The position numbers and the translations under genes are program-made. This document shows, one piece after another, positions 26,415 to 35,140 of a stretch of DNA of 44,278 nucleotides. Location of the stretch: the NCBI GenBank assembly GCA_021822385.1, contig JAKARC010000019.1, positions 1 to 44,278 of the forward strand, given 5' to 3'. Every line of letters begins with the position of its first letter. Position 1 is the stretch's first letter. The notes under the pieces were generated by a model. That model did not search any database. It was not told where the DNA came from and was given only the letters and a program-made list of their open reading frames with translations. The stretch comes from Pseudomonadota bacterium. GTDB lineage: Bacteria; Pseudomonadota; Gammaproteobacteria; Steroidobacterales; Steroidobacteraceae.

Positions 26415-26594
26415 TGACCGGCGCCTGACGTGGGAGGGGTGGTGGCAGGAATGGACACGGTTGCTGAGTTGAGCAAGTATGTTGCCGTCACGGCGTGCGG
26501 CGCGCTAGGTATTTTCCACATGCGGCCGGGCGCGGGTGCGAATATCGGTTGTGTGACTGCCTCAGCGCCGGTGTGCGCCGGCCGGAGTCCCGCC

Positions 26595-26948
26595 ATGGAT
26601 ACAGAAGCTGTACGAATACGCTTGCTGCGCCAGCGTGAGGAACTGCAGATGCGTGCCCGCCGGGCCAGTGCGGATCTGCGCCACGAAACCGATCCGCTCA
26701 GCGCCGATTTCGCCGAGCAGGTCACGCAGCGGGAAAGCGACGAGGTGCTCGGCCTCATCAGCGAGTCGGCGCGCGAGGAGCTGCGCCAGATCCAGGCGGC
26801 GCTGCAGCGGCTCGATGCGGGCCGCTACAGCACCTGCGCGGTCTGCGGGCAGCCGATCGAGGAGGGCCGGCTTGCGGCCGTTCCGTACACGGACCGTTGC
26901 CGCGCATGTGCGGGGGCTGAGTCCGGTGGGCCGAGGCGTGCCGGATGA
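26595..26948 (+). CDS. DksA/TraR-family C4 zinc-finger protein
   Basis: A 117-residue protein with a helical N-terminal hairpin (about 1-75) and a C-terminal zinc finger of form CxxC-N17-CxxC in STCAVCGQPIEEGRLAAVPY followed by DRCRAC. The N-terminal hairpin contains DPLSADFAEQVTQRESDEVL. Family members bind RNA polymerase through the secondary channel and change promoter choice with ppGpp, but this one is shorter than true DksA (151) and resembles the YbiI/TraR-like group. The ATG has GGAG seven bases upstream; the longer open frame to 26430 lacks family similarity. Its stop overlaps the next start (ATGA), so it is coupled to the SAM hydrolase gene. Confidence 0.82.
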   Translation: MDTEAVRIRLLRQREELQMRARRASADLRHETDPLSADFAEQVTQRESDEVLGLISESAREELRQIQAALQRLDAGRYSTCAVCGQPIEEGRLAAVPYTDRCRACAGAESGGPRRAG

Positions 26949-27769
26949 GTGCGCCGGCCGGCCCAGCCGCGAGCGGGGTCATTACCCTCATCACCGACTT
27001 CGGCGAGCAGGACCCCTTCGTCGGGGTGATGAAGGGCCGTATCCTCGGCCGCAATGCGGCCGCGCGCGTGATCGATCTGACGCACCAGATTCCGCCGCAC
27101 TGGCCGGCCGAGGCCGGATTTTGGCTGCAGCGAGCCTTCGCCTACTTTCCGCCCGGAACGGTGCACGTGGCGGTGGTCGACCCGGGCGTCGGCACCTCGC
27201 GGGATATTCTCGTCGCGGTGATCGCCGGGCACCTGTTCCTCGCGCCGGACAACGGTCTGCTGGCGCCGCTCGTGAACCGGCACGCTGATGCGCAGGTGTT
27301 CCGGCTGCAACCGGAGGGGTTGGCGCGGCTCGGCATCACACGGGTGAGTGCAACGTTCCATGGGCGGGATATCTTTGCGCCGGTTGCGGCCGAGTTGGCC
27401 GCGGGGCGCTGCCATCCGGCGCAGCTCGGGCAAATCACTGCCCACGCATCCCTCGTGCCCGCCTGGGTGGAGGAACCGGTGGTCGAGACCGCGAGCGTGC
27501 TCGGGGTGGTGATTACCATTGATCACTTCGGGAATCTGATCACGAACATCGACGGCACGCTGCTCGAGCGGTTCCGGTTGCCGCTTGTGCGCGCCGGACA
27601 TCTGGCCTTGCCGGTGCTGAAGACCTATGGCGAGCGCCGACCGGGGGAATACCTGGCGCTCGTCAATTCCTTCGGCGTGCTCGAGATCGCCCGAGCCGAG
27701 CAGAGCGCGGCCGACGGCCTTGGATTGGGTCGGGGTGCGCCGGTGACCGTGCGGGATCGCACCCAATAG
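26945..27769 (+). CDS. SAM hydrolase / SAM hydroxide adenosyltransferase (DUF62)
   Basis: Cytosolic enzyme of the fluorinase/chlorinase-like DUF62 family; characterised bacterial and archaeal members split S-adenosylmethionine into adenosine and methionine using water. The protein has 274 residues. Signatures in order are LITDFGEQDPFVGVMKGRI, VHVAVVDPGVGTSRD, LFLAPDNGLLAPL, FHGRDIFAPVAAELA and TIDHFGNLITNID, matching the family motifs for SAM binding. The halide-using branch normally differs in a loop that I cannot see clearly, so hydrolase is the safer call. It overlaps the upstream DksA-like gene by four bases, a possible link between SAM and transcription control. Confidence 0.85.
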   Translation: MSAPAGPAASGVITLITDFGEQDPFVGVMKGRILGRNAAARVIDLTHQIPPHWPAEAGFWLQRAFAYFPPGTVHVAVVDPGVGTSRDILVAVIAGHLFLAPDNGLLAPLVNRHADAQVFRLQPEGLARLGITRVSATFHGRDIFAPVAAELAAGRCHPAQLGQITAHASLVPAWVEEPVVETASVLGVVITIDHFGNLITNIDGTLLERFRLPLVRAGHLALPVLKTYGERRPGEYLALVNSFGVLEIARAEQSAADGLGLGRGAPVTVRDRTQ

Positions 27770-27782
27770 ATTGTGCGGCCTC

Positions 27783-27810
27783 TTGCTCCGCGCCGCGTTT
27801 TCATTATAGT
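27783..27810 (+). promoter_or_regulatory. Weak candidate promoter upstream of PA3496-like gene
   Basis: TATAGT (27805-27810, five of six to TATAAT) with TTGCTC 16 bases upstream (27783-27788, three of six to TTGACA). The stretch 27790-27870 is relatively AT-rich against its surroundings, which is the main reason to mark it. Confidence 0.35.
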
Positions 27811-27873
27811 TCGCTGTCTTGCTCCCGCGAAGTTTGACTACCCTATTGATTTAACTGGGATTTTTTGCGCCAG

Positions 27874-28083
27874 ATGTCGGAACGAGATAACGAGAGCTTT
27901 GATCTCGACGAGGAAATCCTGAACGGCGCCGCCGAGGAGAGCGTCGACTACGATCGCATCCTCGATCGGGTGGACCGGCGACGACCCATTCCGGGCAAGC
28001 GCAGCAAAGCGGCTTGGAGCCGGCTCGAGGAGGTGCTTGCCGAAAAGAAGCTCGAGAAGGATCTGCGCGATTTCGACGAATGA
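27874..28083 (+). CDS. Small acidic PA3496-like protein (function unknown)
   Basis: A 69-residue, strongly charged protein with an acidic N-terminal half and a basic/helical C-terminal part (KAAWSRLEEVLAEKKLEKDL). This resembles the PA3496-type small proteins called putative envelope integrity proteins in pseudomonads, which share a Lys/Arg-rich tail ending with a charged helix. No signal peptide or membrane helix is visible. It starts at ATG 27874 with a poor ribosome binding site; a TTG three codons earlier is an alternative. It lies between the SAM hydrolase and the lysine-pathway gene, on the same strand. No function can be stated. Confidence 0.6.
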   Translation: MSERDNESFDLDEEILNGAAEESVDYDRILDRVDRRRPIPGKRSKAAWSRLEEVLAEKKLEKDLRDFDE

Positions 28084-28217
28084 GATCTAACGCCGGCTCT
28101 TCGCTGGGCCGCAAGGTATCGATCCGAGCAGGGTGGTCGTCGGCAATCATCGCCCCGGGGCGTGCTCGGCCGGAATGAGTGAGGCGGTCGGCCCCGCCGC
28201 TTCCCTGAGGAGCCGCA

Positions 28218-30800
28218 TTGACTCGCACTGCGTCCGGATGGATTGTCCTGAAGTTCGGGGGGACCAGCGTCTCCTCGGTCGCGAACTGGCAGAACATCGC
28301 CCGCATCACGGCGGATCGGTGTGCACAGGGCGCGCACGTTCTGATTGTGCACTCGGCGCTGAGCGGGGTGACCGATCGACTCGAGCGTCTGCTCGATGCC
28401 GCCCGGGCGCAAGCGTACGAGGAAGAACTACGCGCCATCGAAGAACGGCATCGCCGGCTTGCAGCCGATCTCGGCATTGCGCTCGGGGAGGCCTGTGAGG
28501 CGCACCTTGCCGAATTGCGCCAGATCGCCGCCGGTGTGGCCTTGATCGGCGAGGTGAGTGACCGTACGCGCGCACGCGTGATGTCGGCCGGGGAGCTGAT
28601 GGCCACCGATCTGGGTGCCCGCTATCTCGCCGCCCAGGGCTTGGCGGCGCAGTGGGCCGATGCGCGCACCATGCTGCGTGCCGAGGAACGCGCGCTCGCG
28701 TCCGCCAAGGCGAGCGTGTTGTCGGCCGTGTGCCGCTTCGAGCCCGACGATGCCCTCATCGAGCGGCTGGAGAGTCTTGCGCCGGTGGTGGTGACGCAAG
28801 GGTTCATCGCAAGCGACAGCGCGGGCAACACCGTGTTGCTCGGCCGCGGCGGGTCGGATACCTCCGGGGCGTACTTCGCGGCCAAATTGCGCGCGCAGCG
28901 GTTGGAGATCTGGACCGACGTGCCGGGGATGTTCAGCGCCAACCCACGCGCGGTGCCGACCGCGCGCTTGCTGCGCGCCCTGCATTACGACGAGGCGCAG
29001 GAAATTGCCACGAGCGGGGCGAAGGTATTGCACCCGCGCTGCATTCTGCCGGTGCGCCAGTACGGCATCCCGCTGCATGTCTATGCCACTCAGGCGCCGC
29101 ACTTGCCGGGCACGGTGCTCTCGGGCGAGGGTGATGAGCGTGCGCAGGTCAAGGCAGTGTGCACCAAGAAGGGGATCACGCTGGTGTCGCTCGAAAGTCC
29201 GGGCATGTGGCATCAGGTGGGATTCCTCGCCGATGTGTTCCAGGTCTTCAAAGCGCACGGCATGTCGGTGGATCTGGTGTCAACCTCGGAAACCAACGTC
29301 ACCGTGTCGCTCGATCCGGCGGCCAATACGCTCGACAGTGCCCTGCTTGCCGCCTTGGTGAACGATCTGGCGCGCTTGTGCCGTGTACAGCTGATCGGAC
29401 CATGCGCGTCGGTAAGCCTCGTCGGACGTAACATTCGCGCCATCCTGCATCAGCTCGGCGGCGCATTCGAGTTCTTCGAAGAACAGAAGATTTATCTGGT
29501 GTCGCAGGCAGCCAACGATCTGAACTTCACCTTCGTGGTTGATGAAACTCAGGGCGATCGTCTGGTGGACCAGCTGCACGAGCTGTTGATACGGCCCGTG
29601 GCGGGTGATCGGGTGCTGGGCCCGACCTGGACGCAGCTGTTTGCCCCGGCTGCCGCCGCGTCCCGCGGGCACGCGCCGTGGTGGCGCAGCGGGCGCAGTG
29701 CGGTGCTGGCGGCGCTCGGCACGCGCGATGCCGCGTATGTGTATCATCGGGACACAGTGCGCAGCGCTGCCCGCGCGCTGCGGGGGCTGTCCAGCCTCGA
29801 GCGGGTGCATTTCGCGGTCAAGGCCAACCCCCACCCTGAACTGTTGCGCGTCATTGCCGAGGAGGGCGTCGATTTCGAGTGCGTTTCGCGGGCAGAGCTC
29901 GAGCACGTGCTCGAGCTGTTTCCGCGGCTCGACCCCCGGCGCGTGCTGTTCACGCCGAATTTCGCGCCGCGCGAGGAGTACGCCTGGGCGCTCGGACGTG
30001 GCGTGCAGGTGACCGTCGACAATGTGTATGCGCTCGCCGAGTGGGGCGATCTTTGGCGCGGCCAGGAGATTTTCGTGCGCGTCGACACCGGTGCCGGCGC
30101 CGGCCACCATCATCATGTGCGCACCGCCGGCGCACATGCCAAGTTCGGGGTTCCGGCTGAGGATCTGGACGAGATCGAGCGTCTGGCGCGCCGTCATGAT
30201 GCGCGCCTCGTCGGTCTGCATGCGCATGTCGGCAGCGGTATTCTGGATGTGAAGACCTGGCCGCATACCGCGCGGCGGCTGGCGGAGCTGGCGCAGCGCC
30301 TCGAGACGGTCCGGGTGATCGATATCGGTGGCGGTCTTGGGGTGCCCGAACGTCCCGACCAGCCTGGGCTCGATCTGATCGAACTCGATACTCTGCTCGC
30401 GGCCGTGCGGGCCGAGCATCCGCGCCTTGCCATCTGGATGGAACCCGGTCGCTATCTTGCCGCCGCGGCCGGAGCCTTGATCGCACGCGTCACGCAGCTG
30501 AAGAGCAAGGGCCGTGTGCGTTATGTTGGCATTGCCACTGGCATGAACTCTCTGCTGCGTCCGGCGCTTTATGGCGCTTACCATGAAATCGTCAATCTCA
30601 CGCGGCTCGATGAGGCCGGCGGGGAATTGGTCAACGTCGTCGGTCCGATCTGTGAGAGCGCCGATGTATTGGGACATGATCGGTTGCTGCCGCCGACGCG
30701 TGCCGGCGATGTGCTGCTCATTGCCAATGCAGGCGCCTATGGTCATTGCATGAGCTCGAACTACAACCTGCGTGCACCCGCCGAGGAGCTGTTCCTCTGA
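28218..30800 (+). CDS. Fused aspartate kinase-diaminopimelate decarboxylase
   Basis: An 860-residue bifunctional enzyme joining the first and last steps of lysine synthesis. The N-terminal aspartate kinase (about 1-440) begins KFGGTSVSS (12-20), with TQGFIASDSAGNTVLLGRGG and ACT-type regulatory segments (GMSVDLVSTSETNVTVSLD). The C-terminal half is a fold-III PLP decarboxylase: the PLP lysine is Lys535 in FAVKANPHPE, with DIGGGLGVPE, WMEPGRYL, and the conserved Cys in GPICESADVLG. Such LysC-LysA fusions are known in Xanthomonas, Xylella and relatives. The start is TTG at 28218, with TGAGGAG five bases before it. The 134 bases upstream show no obvious lysine riboswitch. The 3' end overlaps the probable start of PBP1B. 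Confidence 0.92.
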   Translation: MTRTASGWIVLKFGGTSVSSVANWQNIARITADRCAQGAHVLIVHSALSGVTDRLERLLDAARAQAYEEELRAIEERHRRLAADLGIALGEACEAHLAELRQIAAGVALIGEVSDRTRARVMSAGELMATDLGARYLAAQGLAAQWADARTMLRAEERALASAKASVLSAVCRFEPDDALIERLESLAPVVVTQGFIASDSAGNTVLLGRGGSDTSGAYFAAKLRAQRLEIWTDVPGMFSANPRAVPTARLLRALHYDEAQEIATSGAKVLHPRCILPVRQYGIPLHVYATQAPHLPGTVLSGEGDERAQVKAVCTKKGITLVSLESPGMWHQVGFLADVFQVFKAHGMSVDLVSTSETNVTVSLDPAANTLDSALLAALVNDLARLCRVQLIGPCASVSLVGRNIRAILHQLGGAFEFFEEQKIYLVSQAANDLNFTFVVDETQGDRLVDQLHELLIRPVAGDRVLGPTWTQLFAPAAAASRGHAPWWRSGRSAVLAALGTRDAAYVYHRDTVRSAARALRGLSSLERVHFAVKANPHPELLRVIAEEGVDFECVSRAELEHVLELFPRLDPRRVLFTPNFAPREEYAWALGRGVQVTVDNVYALAEWGDLWRGQEIFVRVDTGAGAGHHHHVRTAGAHAKFGVPAEDLDEIERLARRHDARLVGLHAHVGSGILDVKTWPHTARRLAELAQRLETVRVIDIGGGLGVPERPDQPGLDLIELDTLLAAVRAEHPRLAIWMEPGRYLAAAAGALIARVTQLKSKGRVRYVGIATGMNSLLRPALYGAYHEIVNLTRLDEAGGELVNVVGPICESADVLGHDRLLPPTRAGDVLLIANAGAYGHCMSSNYNLRAPAEELFL

Positions 30801-33100
30801 GCCGCAAGCGCAAGACGACGGCTGCTCGCCGTGACAGTGGTCGGCGTGACCGCCGTCATCGGCTGAGCCGCAGGCTCGGTGCGCTGATCGGCCTCGCGGC
30901 CGTTGTGGCGTTACTGGTCTTTGCCGGCTACGCGCTGTATCTCGATCATGTGGTGACCCGTCGCTTCAGCGCGCTGCGCTGGACCTTGCCGGCACGGGTC
31001 TATGCGGCGCCGCAGCAGCTGTACGCCGGACTCGATGTGAGCGAGGCGGATCTCGAGCATGATCTGCGCCGCCTGGCCTATCGGCCGGTGCCGGTGCTGC
31101 GCGGGCCCGGGACCTATACCGCGACGCTCGGGCAAGTCGAGATCATGCTGCGACCGGTGCGATTCGCCGACCGCGCGCGCCCGGCGATGCGGCTCAGTGT
31201 GACCTTCGGTGCGACCGGGATCATCGGTCTGCGCAATGCGGCGGGTGCCGAGGTGCCCGTCATTCGGCTCGATCCTCTGCTGATCGGCAGCATCTACCCG
31301 CGCGACGGGGTGGATCGGATCGTGGTCGGCCCGAAACAGGTGCCGCCGCTGTTGCCGAAGGCGCTGATTGCGGTCGAGGATCGCACCTTTGCGACCAACT
31401 GGGGCATCGATCCGGAGGGGATCCTGCGCGCCGCCTGGGTTGATCTGCGTGAACGCCGTTATGCCGAGGGCGGCAGCACGCTCACGCAGGAACTGGTGCG
31501 CAGTTATTTTCTCACTGATCGCAGGACACTGTGGCGCAAGATCCGCGAGGCCATCATGGCCGTCGCGCTGACGGCGCACTTCAGCAAAGCCGAGATCATG
31601 AATGCCTACATCAACGAGATCTTTCTCGGTCAGGACGGCAATCTCTCGGTGCACGGCTTCGGCCTGGCGAGCGAGTTCTACTTCGGTGAGCCGCTCGCTG
31701 AACTCGATCTGCCGCAGATTGCGACCCTGGTGGCGATCGTGCGCGGTCCGACCTATTACAACCCGCGCCTGTTCCCGCAGCGGGTGCTCGCGCGGCGCAA
31801 TCGAGTGCTTGCCACCCTGGCGCACCAGGGGGTGGTGAGCCGGGCACGCGCGGCTGCGGCCATGCGCACTCCACTCGGTGTCACACCACAACCCACCGGC
31901 GCCTATTATCCGGCTTATCTCGATCTCGTTCGCCGTACGCTGGCGCGCGACTACCCGCAGAAGACGCTCACCGAGGCGGGTCTGAGGGTCTACACGAGTC
32001 TCAATCCGCATGTGCAGGCAATTGCGCAGCGGGCGCTCGACACCGTGCTGCATCGGCTCGACCGGCAGCACCATTATGGCAAGGAATTGCTGCAAGGTGC
32101 GGTGGTGGTCACCTCGCCGCAGACGGGCGATGTGCTCGCCATCGTTGGCGGTCGCGACGGGGATTATGACGGCTTCAATCGTGCCCTCGATGCGCATCGT
32201 TCGATCGGCTCGATCGTCAAGCCGTTCATCTATCTCACGGCGCTCGAGACCGGTCGCTATACGCCCGCGACCATCATCGAGGATGAGCCGATCGCGGTCA
32301 GCCTGGGCGGCGGCAGGTATTGGCGGCCACGCAACTTCTCGCGCATCTTCCACGGTCCGGTGCCGTTGGTCAGAGCGCTCGCCGAGTCGCTGAATGCCGC
32401 GACGGTGCGTCTCGGAATGTCGCTCGGACTGAATCCGGTCATGCAGACGCTGCGGCGCTTCGGTCTGCGGCATCCGCCGCAGGAAGTTCCGGCCATGCTG
32501 CTCGGGGCAAGCGATCTGACACCCTTTGAGGTCGCCCAACTGTACAACGGTATCGCCGACGGCGGGTTCCGTGAGCCGTTGCGCGCCGTGCGCGCGGTCG
32601 TCAGTGCCGACGGCAAGCCGCTGCAGGCGTTTCCGGTGCGTGTCACCCCGGTGGCACCGCCCGCGGACGTGTATGAACTCACCACCATGATGGAACAGGT
32701 GTTCACGCATGGCACCGGGCAGCCGGCGCTTGCCATCCTGCCGCCTGGAGCGTCGCTGGCAGGCAAGACCGGAACTTCGCAACACGACGCGGACAGCTGG
32801 TTTGCCGGTTTCTCGAGCAATCTGCTCGCCGTCGTCTGGGTCGGATATGATCACGATCAGCCCACGGGGCTGGTCGGCGCGCGCGGCGCACTGCCTGTCT
32901 GGGCGCGGATCATGCGACAGGTCGGCGTCGTGCCGCTCGATCTGCCGCCGCCCTCGGGAGTCAATGACGTGTGGATCGATTTCGCGACTGGCCTGCAGAC
33001 CACGCCCGCGTGCGCGGGAGCCAATGCGGTTGAGGTTGCGGTTCCCGTCAACGCCCCATTGCCGCCCATGCCCGGCTGCGGTCTGAGCGGAGGTCTGTAG
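30797..33100 (+). CDS. mrcB: Penicillin-binding protein 1B (bifunctional class A)
   Basis: Inner-membrane murein synthase of about 767 residues with both glycosyltransferase and transpeptidase activity. A basic cytosolic tail leads into one helix (ALIGLAAVVALLVFAGYALY), then a UB2H-like region. The GT51 domain has catalytic Glu194 in AVEDRTF and EGGSTLTQELVRS. The transpeptidase has Ser472 in SIGSIVKP, SLN in ESLNAATV, and KTGTS with Lys657. The start is unusual: no ATG, GTG or good TTG lies before the membrane helix. A CTG at 30797 overlaps the lysine-gene stop (CTGA) and has GAGGAG eight bases upstream. The alternative TTG at 30746 lacks a ribosome binding site. It is followed at once by a TPR lipoprotein, a likely activator. 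Confidence 0.9.
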   Translation: MSRKRKTTAARRDSGRRDRRHRLSRRLGALIGLAAVVALLVFAGYALYLDHVVTRRFSALRWTLPARVYAAPQQLYAGLDVSEADLEHDLRRLAYRPVPVLRGPGTYTATLGQVEIMLRPVRFADRARPAMRLSVTFGATGIIGLRNAAGAEVPVIRLDPLLIGSIYPRDGVDRIVVGPKQVPPLLPKALIAVEDRTFATNWGIDPEGILRAAWVDLRERRYAEGGSTLTQELVRSYFLTDRRTLWRKIREAIMAVALTAHFSKAEIMNAYINEIFLGQDGNLSVHGFGLASEFYFGEPLAELDLPQIATLVAIVRGPTYYNPRLFPQRVLARRNRVLATLAHQGVVSRARAAAAMRTPLGVTPQPTGAYYPAYLDLVRRTLARDYPQKTLTEAGLRVYTSLNPHVQAIAQRALDTVLHRLDRQHHYGKELLQGAVVVTSPQTGDVLAIVGGRDGDYDGFNRALDAHRSIGSIVKPFIYLTALETGRYTPATIIEDEPIAVSLGGGRYWRPRNFSRIFHGPVPLVRALAESLNAATVRLGMSLGLNPVMQTLRRFGLRHPPQEVPAMLLGASDLTPFEVAQLYNGIADGGFREPLRAVRAVVSADGKPLQAFPVRVTPVAPPADVYELTTMMEQVFTHGTGQPALAILPPGASLAGKTGTSQHDADSWFAGFSSNLLAVVWVGYDHDQPTGLVGARGALPVWARIMRQVGVVPLDLPPPSGVNDVWIDFATGLQTTPACAGANAVEVAVPVNAPLPPMPGCGLSGGL

Positions 33101-33699
33101 TGACTTCTGCGCGCGGGCGCTGTGTGCGCACTGCCGTGACGGCGCTGCTCGGCACGGCGATTCTGGCCGGGTGTGCGCTCTTCGGACCCCCGTATTCCAG
33201 CATGCATCCCGTGCACGGCTCGAGCGCACGGGGAGCACCTCTCCGGCAGTCGAGCGCGGCGCCCCAGGTCGGGGTCGGAGGCGCGGTGAATCCTGCGCTA
33301 CCGTTGCCGGCTCAATCGGGGGCACCACCGCCGGTGACGCCGAGCAATGCCGTCGTGTCGCCGTATACGCTCGATCCAGCGGCGCAGGCGCTTATCGCCG
33401 AAGCCCGTAGGCAGGAGCACAGGCACAATTTCGGTCTGGCCGCTGAAACACTGGAGCGGGCGCTGTCGATCGAGCCCGCCAATCCCCGCATATGGCTCGA
33501 GTTCGCCCGCGAGCGCCTCGCGGCCGGTCAAGCCGCCGCGGCCGATGGCATGGCGCGCAAGGCACTGTATCTGGCCACGGGCAACGCCAGGCTCGAAGCC
33601 AGGGCGTGGGGCATGATTGCCGCCACGCTGCGCGCCGAAGGCCGACGCCAGGCTGCAATCAGCGCCGAGCAGCGTGCGGCCGAACTTTCCATGCAGTGA
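33100..33699 (+). CDS. TPR lipoprotein, LpoP-like candidate PBP1B activator
   Basis: A 199-residue lipoprotein. A basic signal peptide with lipobox LAGC (acylated Cys25) is followed by a Pro/Ser/Ala-rich linker to about residue 85. One to three tetratricopeptide-like repeats then run from about 92 to the end (AEARRQEHRHNFGLAAETLE, RALSIEPANPRIWLEFARE and later). The GTG start shares a base with the mrcB stop and has GGAGGT five bases upstream, so the pair is cotranscribed. In Pseudomonas, the TPR lipoprotein LpoP is encoded beside the PBP1B gene and activates it; the same arrangement is seen here. No sequence similarity to LpoP was computed, so the role is inferred. Lipobox and TPR are direct observations. 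Confidence 0.8.
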   Translation: MTSARGRCVRTAVTALLGTAILAGCALFGPPYSSMHPVHGSSARGAPLRQSSAAPQVGVGGAVNPALPLPAQSGAPPPVTPSNAVVSPYTLDPAAQALIAEARRQEHRHNFGLAAETLERALSIEPANPRIWLEFARERLAAGQAAAADGMARKALYLATGNARLEARAWGMIAATLRAEGRRQAAISAEQRAAELSMQ

Positions 33700-33717
33700 C
33701 TGCCCGCCGGCGTGTCT

Positions 33718-34524
33718 TCAGACCGCCAGGGTGATGCTGACCGGGCAGTGATCGCTGCCGAGGATGTCCGGGTGGATCCTGGCGGCGGTGACGGCGTCGC
33801 GCAGAGCGGCGGACACGAGCACGTAGTCGATTCTCCATCCGATATTACGTGCGCGCGAATTGGCGAAGTGGCTCCACCACGTGTAGTAACCGTTGCCCTG
33901 TTTGAAGAGGCGGAACGTGTCGACGAAGCCGGCATCGATGAAGGATTGAAAACCGGAGCGTTCCTCGTCGGTAAAGCCCTTTTTGCCCCGATTTGGGCCG
34001 GGATTGGCGAGATCGAGCTCGGTATGGGCGACGTTCAGATCCCCGCACAGCACCACCGGCTTTTTTTGTTCCAGCCGGCGGCAGTGCGCGAGCAGGGCCG
34101 GATCCCAGTGGCGGTGACGCAGCTCAAGCCGGCTGAGGTCATCCTTGGCGTTGGGCGTGTACACCGTGACCACGTAGAAGTGCGCATATTCGGCGGTGAT
34201 CAGCCGCCCCTCATCGAGGCTGTCGCGGCCCGCAGCGTCGGTGAAGGCGTACCGGCGTGCGATTGCGGCCGGCAAGTCGTTGAAAACCGAGGATGGCTCG
34301 ATGCGGCTGAAGATCGCGGTGCCCGAGTAGCCCTTTTTCTGCGCCGAGTTCCAGTACTCCCGATAGCCTTGCGCATCGAGTTTGATATCGGCCTGACCGG
34401 GCTGCGCCTTGGTTTCCTGCAGGCACAGAATATCGGGCCGATGCGCTTGAATGAAGCCTTGCAACGTGCCTTTGCGGGTGACTGCCCGGATGCCGTTGAC
34501 GTTCCACGAATAGATTGTGGTCAT
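33718..34524 (-). CDS. xthA: Exodeoxyribonuclease III
   Basis: AP endonuclease/3'-5' exonuclease of base-excision repair, 268 residues as in E. coli. The family core is complete: YSWNVNGIRAV at the start, catalytic Glu in CLQETKAQPGQ, Tyr/Asn in VYTPNAKD, CGDLNVAHTELDL with Asp and Asn, and GSDHCPV at the end with catalytic Asp-His. The GWRIDYVLVS block is also present. The ATG at 34524 is the family start. It is convergent with the lipoprotein gene (18 bases) and followed upstream by DUF2147 on the same strand. No unusual features. Confidence 0.95.
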   Translation of the reverse strand: MTTIYSWNVNGIRAVTRKGTLQGFIQAHRPDILCLQETKAQPGQADIKLDAQGYREYWNSAQKKGYSGTAIFSRIEPSSVFNDLPAAIARRYAFTDAAGRDSLDEGRLITAEYAHFYVVTVYTPNAKDDLSRLELRHRHWDPALLAHCRRLEQKKPVVLCGDLNVAHTELDLANPGPNRGKKGFTDEERSGFQSFIDAGFVDTFRLFKQGNGYYTWWSHFANSRARNIGWRIDYVLVSAALRDAVTAARIHPDILGSDHCPVSITLAV

Positions 34525-34627
34525 GCGCAGTGCCGGTCAGTGGAAGCTGTGCACTCACGCCGCAGCAGTCGGCGCGAGAGATTGCAGGCTACAGTACAGG
34601 TCCCGAGCCGGATGCTCAAGCTGCCGT

Positions 34628-35140
34628 CTAGGGGCGTGCGACCAGACGCAGCCCGCGCTGGGGCGTACCTTCGATGCGCCACCAGACCTGCGAGCGCCCG
34701 AACAGCGGAATTCCTATGTAGCCGCGCATCTTCAGCTTGCGGCCCCGGTCGATGAGGCGCAACTCGCAGTCATAGACTCGACCGGTGCGTGGATCAAGGA
34801 TGTTGCCACCCACGTACCGGCCGTTGCGGTAGTGCAGATCGCGGATCAGGACTAGACCGTTCATCGGCTGGTTATGGCGGCTACCCGTGCAAGCGGTGCA
34901 ACGCGCAGCGCCGTGCGGATGGGCCGAGGTCGGCTCGATGCGCCCGTAATACAGACCGTGATCTTCGTAAATGGCGATCAGGCCGAGCGGCTTGCCGGTG
35001 GTTTTGTCGATCGGGGCCCACAGTCCCACCGGCGTGCTCCACCGGTAAGTATCGGCGTGCGCGGCCGACGGTAGAGCGGAAAGAAAAAGGACAGCGCTCA
35101 GCACGACGAGCGACAGGCCGAGGAATTTCGAATAAGGCAT
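34628..35140 (-). CDS. DUF2147 family secreted protein
   Basis: A 170-residue protein with a signal peptide (first about 29 residues, cleavage near AHA-DTY). The mature part is a small beta-rich domain of the DUF2147 family: VGLWAPIDKTTGKPLGLIAI near the start, GNILDPRTGRVYDCELRLID and LKMRGYIGIPLFGRSQVWWR near the end. Two cysteines in RCTACTGS may pair or bind metal. DUF2147 proteins are periplasmic lipocalin-like domains with no defined role. The start is ATG 35140. It is upstream of xthA on the same strand, with a gap of about 100 bases. Family call is good, function unknown. Confidence 0.83.
   Translation of the reverse strand: MPYSKFLGLSLVVLSAVLFLSALPSAAHADTYRWSTPVGLWAPIDKTTGKPLGLIAIYEDHGLYYGRIEPTSAHPHGAARCTACTGSRHNQPMNGLVLIRDLHYRNGRYVGGNILDPRTGRVYDCELRLIDRGRKLKMRGYIGIPLFGRSQVWWRIEGTPQRGLRLVARP

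Noticed and set aside
28084-28217. Possible lysine riboswitch upstream of LysC-LysA
   Set aside because: Only 134 bases, with no recognisable L-box helices and no terminator with a T-tract.
29280-30746. Minus-strand open frame opposite the LysA half of the fusion
   Set aside because: No domain; PLP and decarboxylase motifs are on the plus strand.
30911-33328. Very long minus-strand open frame opposite PBP1B
   Set aside because: An 805-residue frame but Arg/Asp/His-rich, with no recognisable fold. GC-rich codon bias explains the openness.
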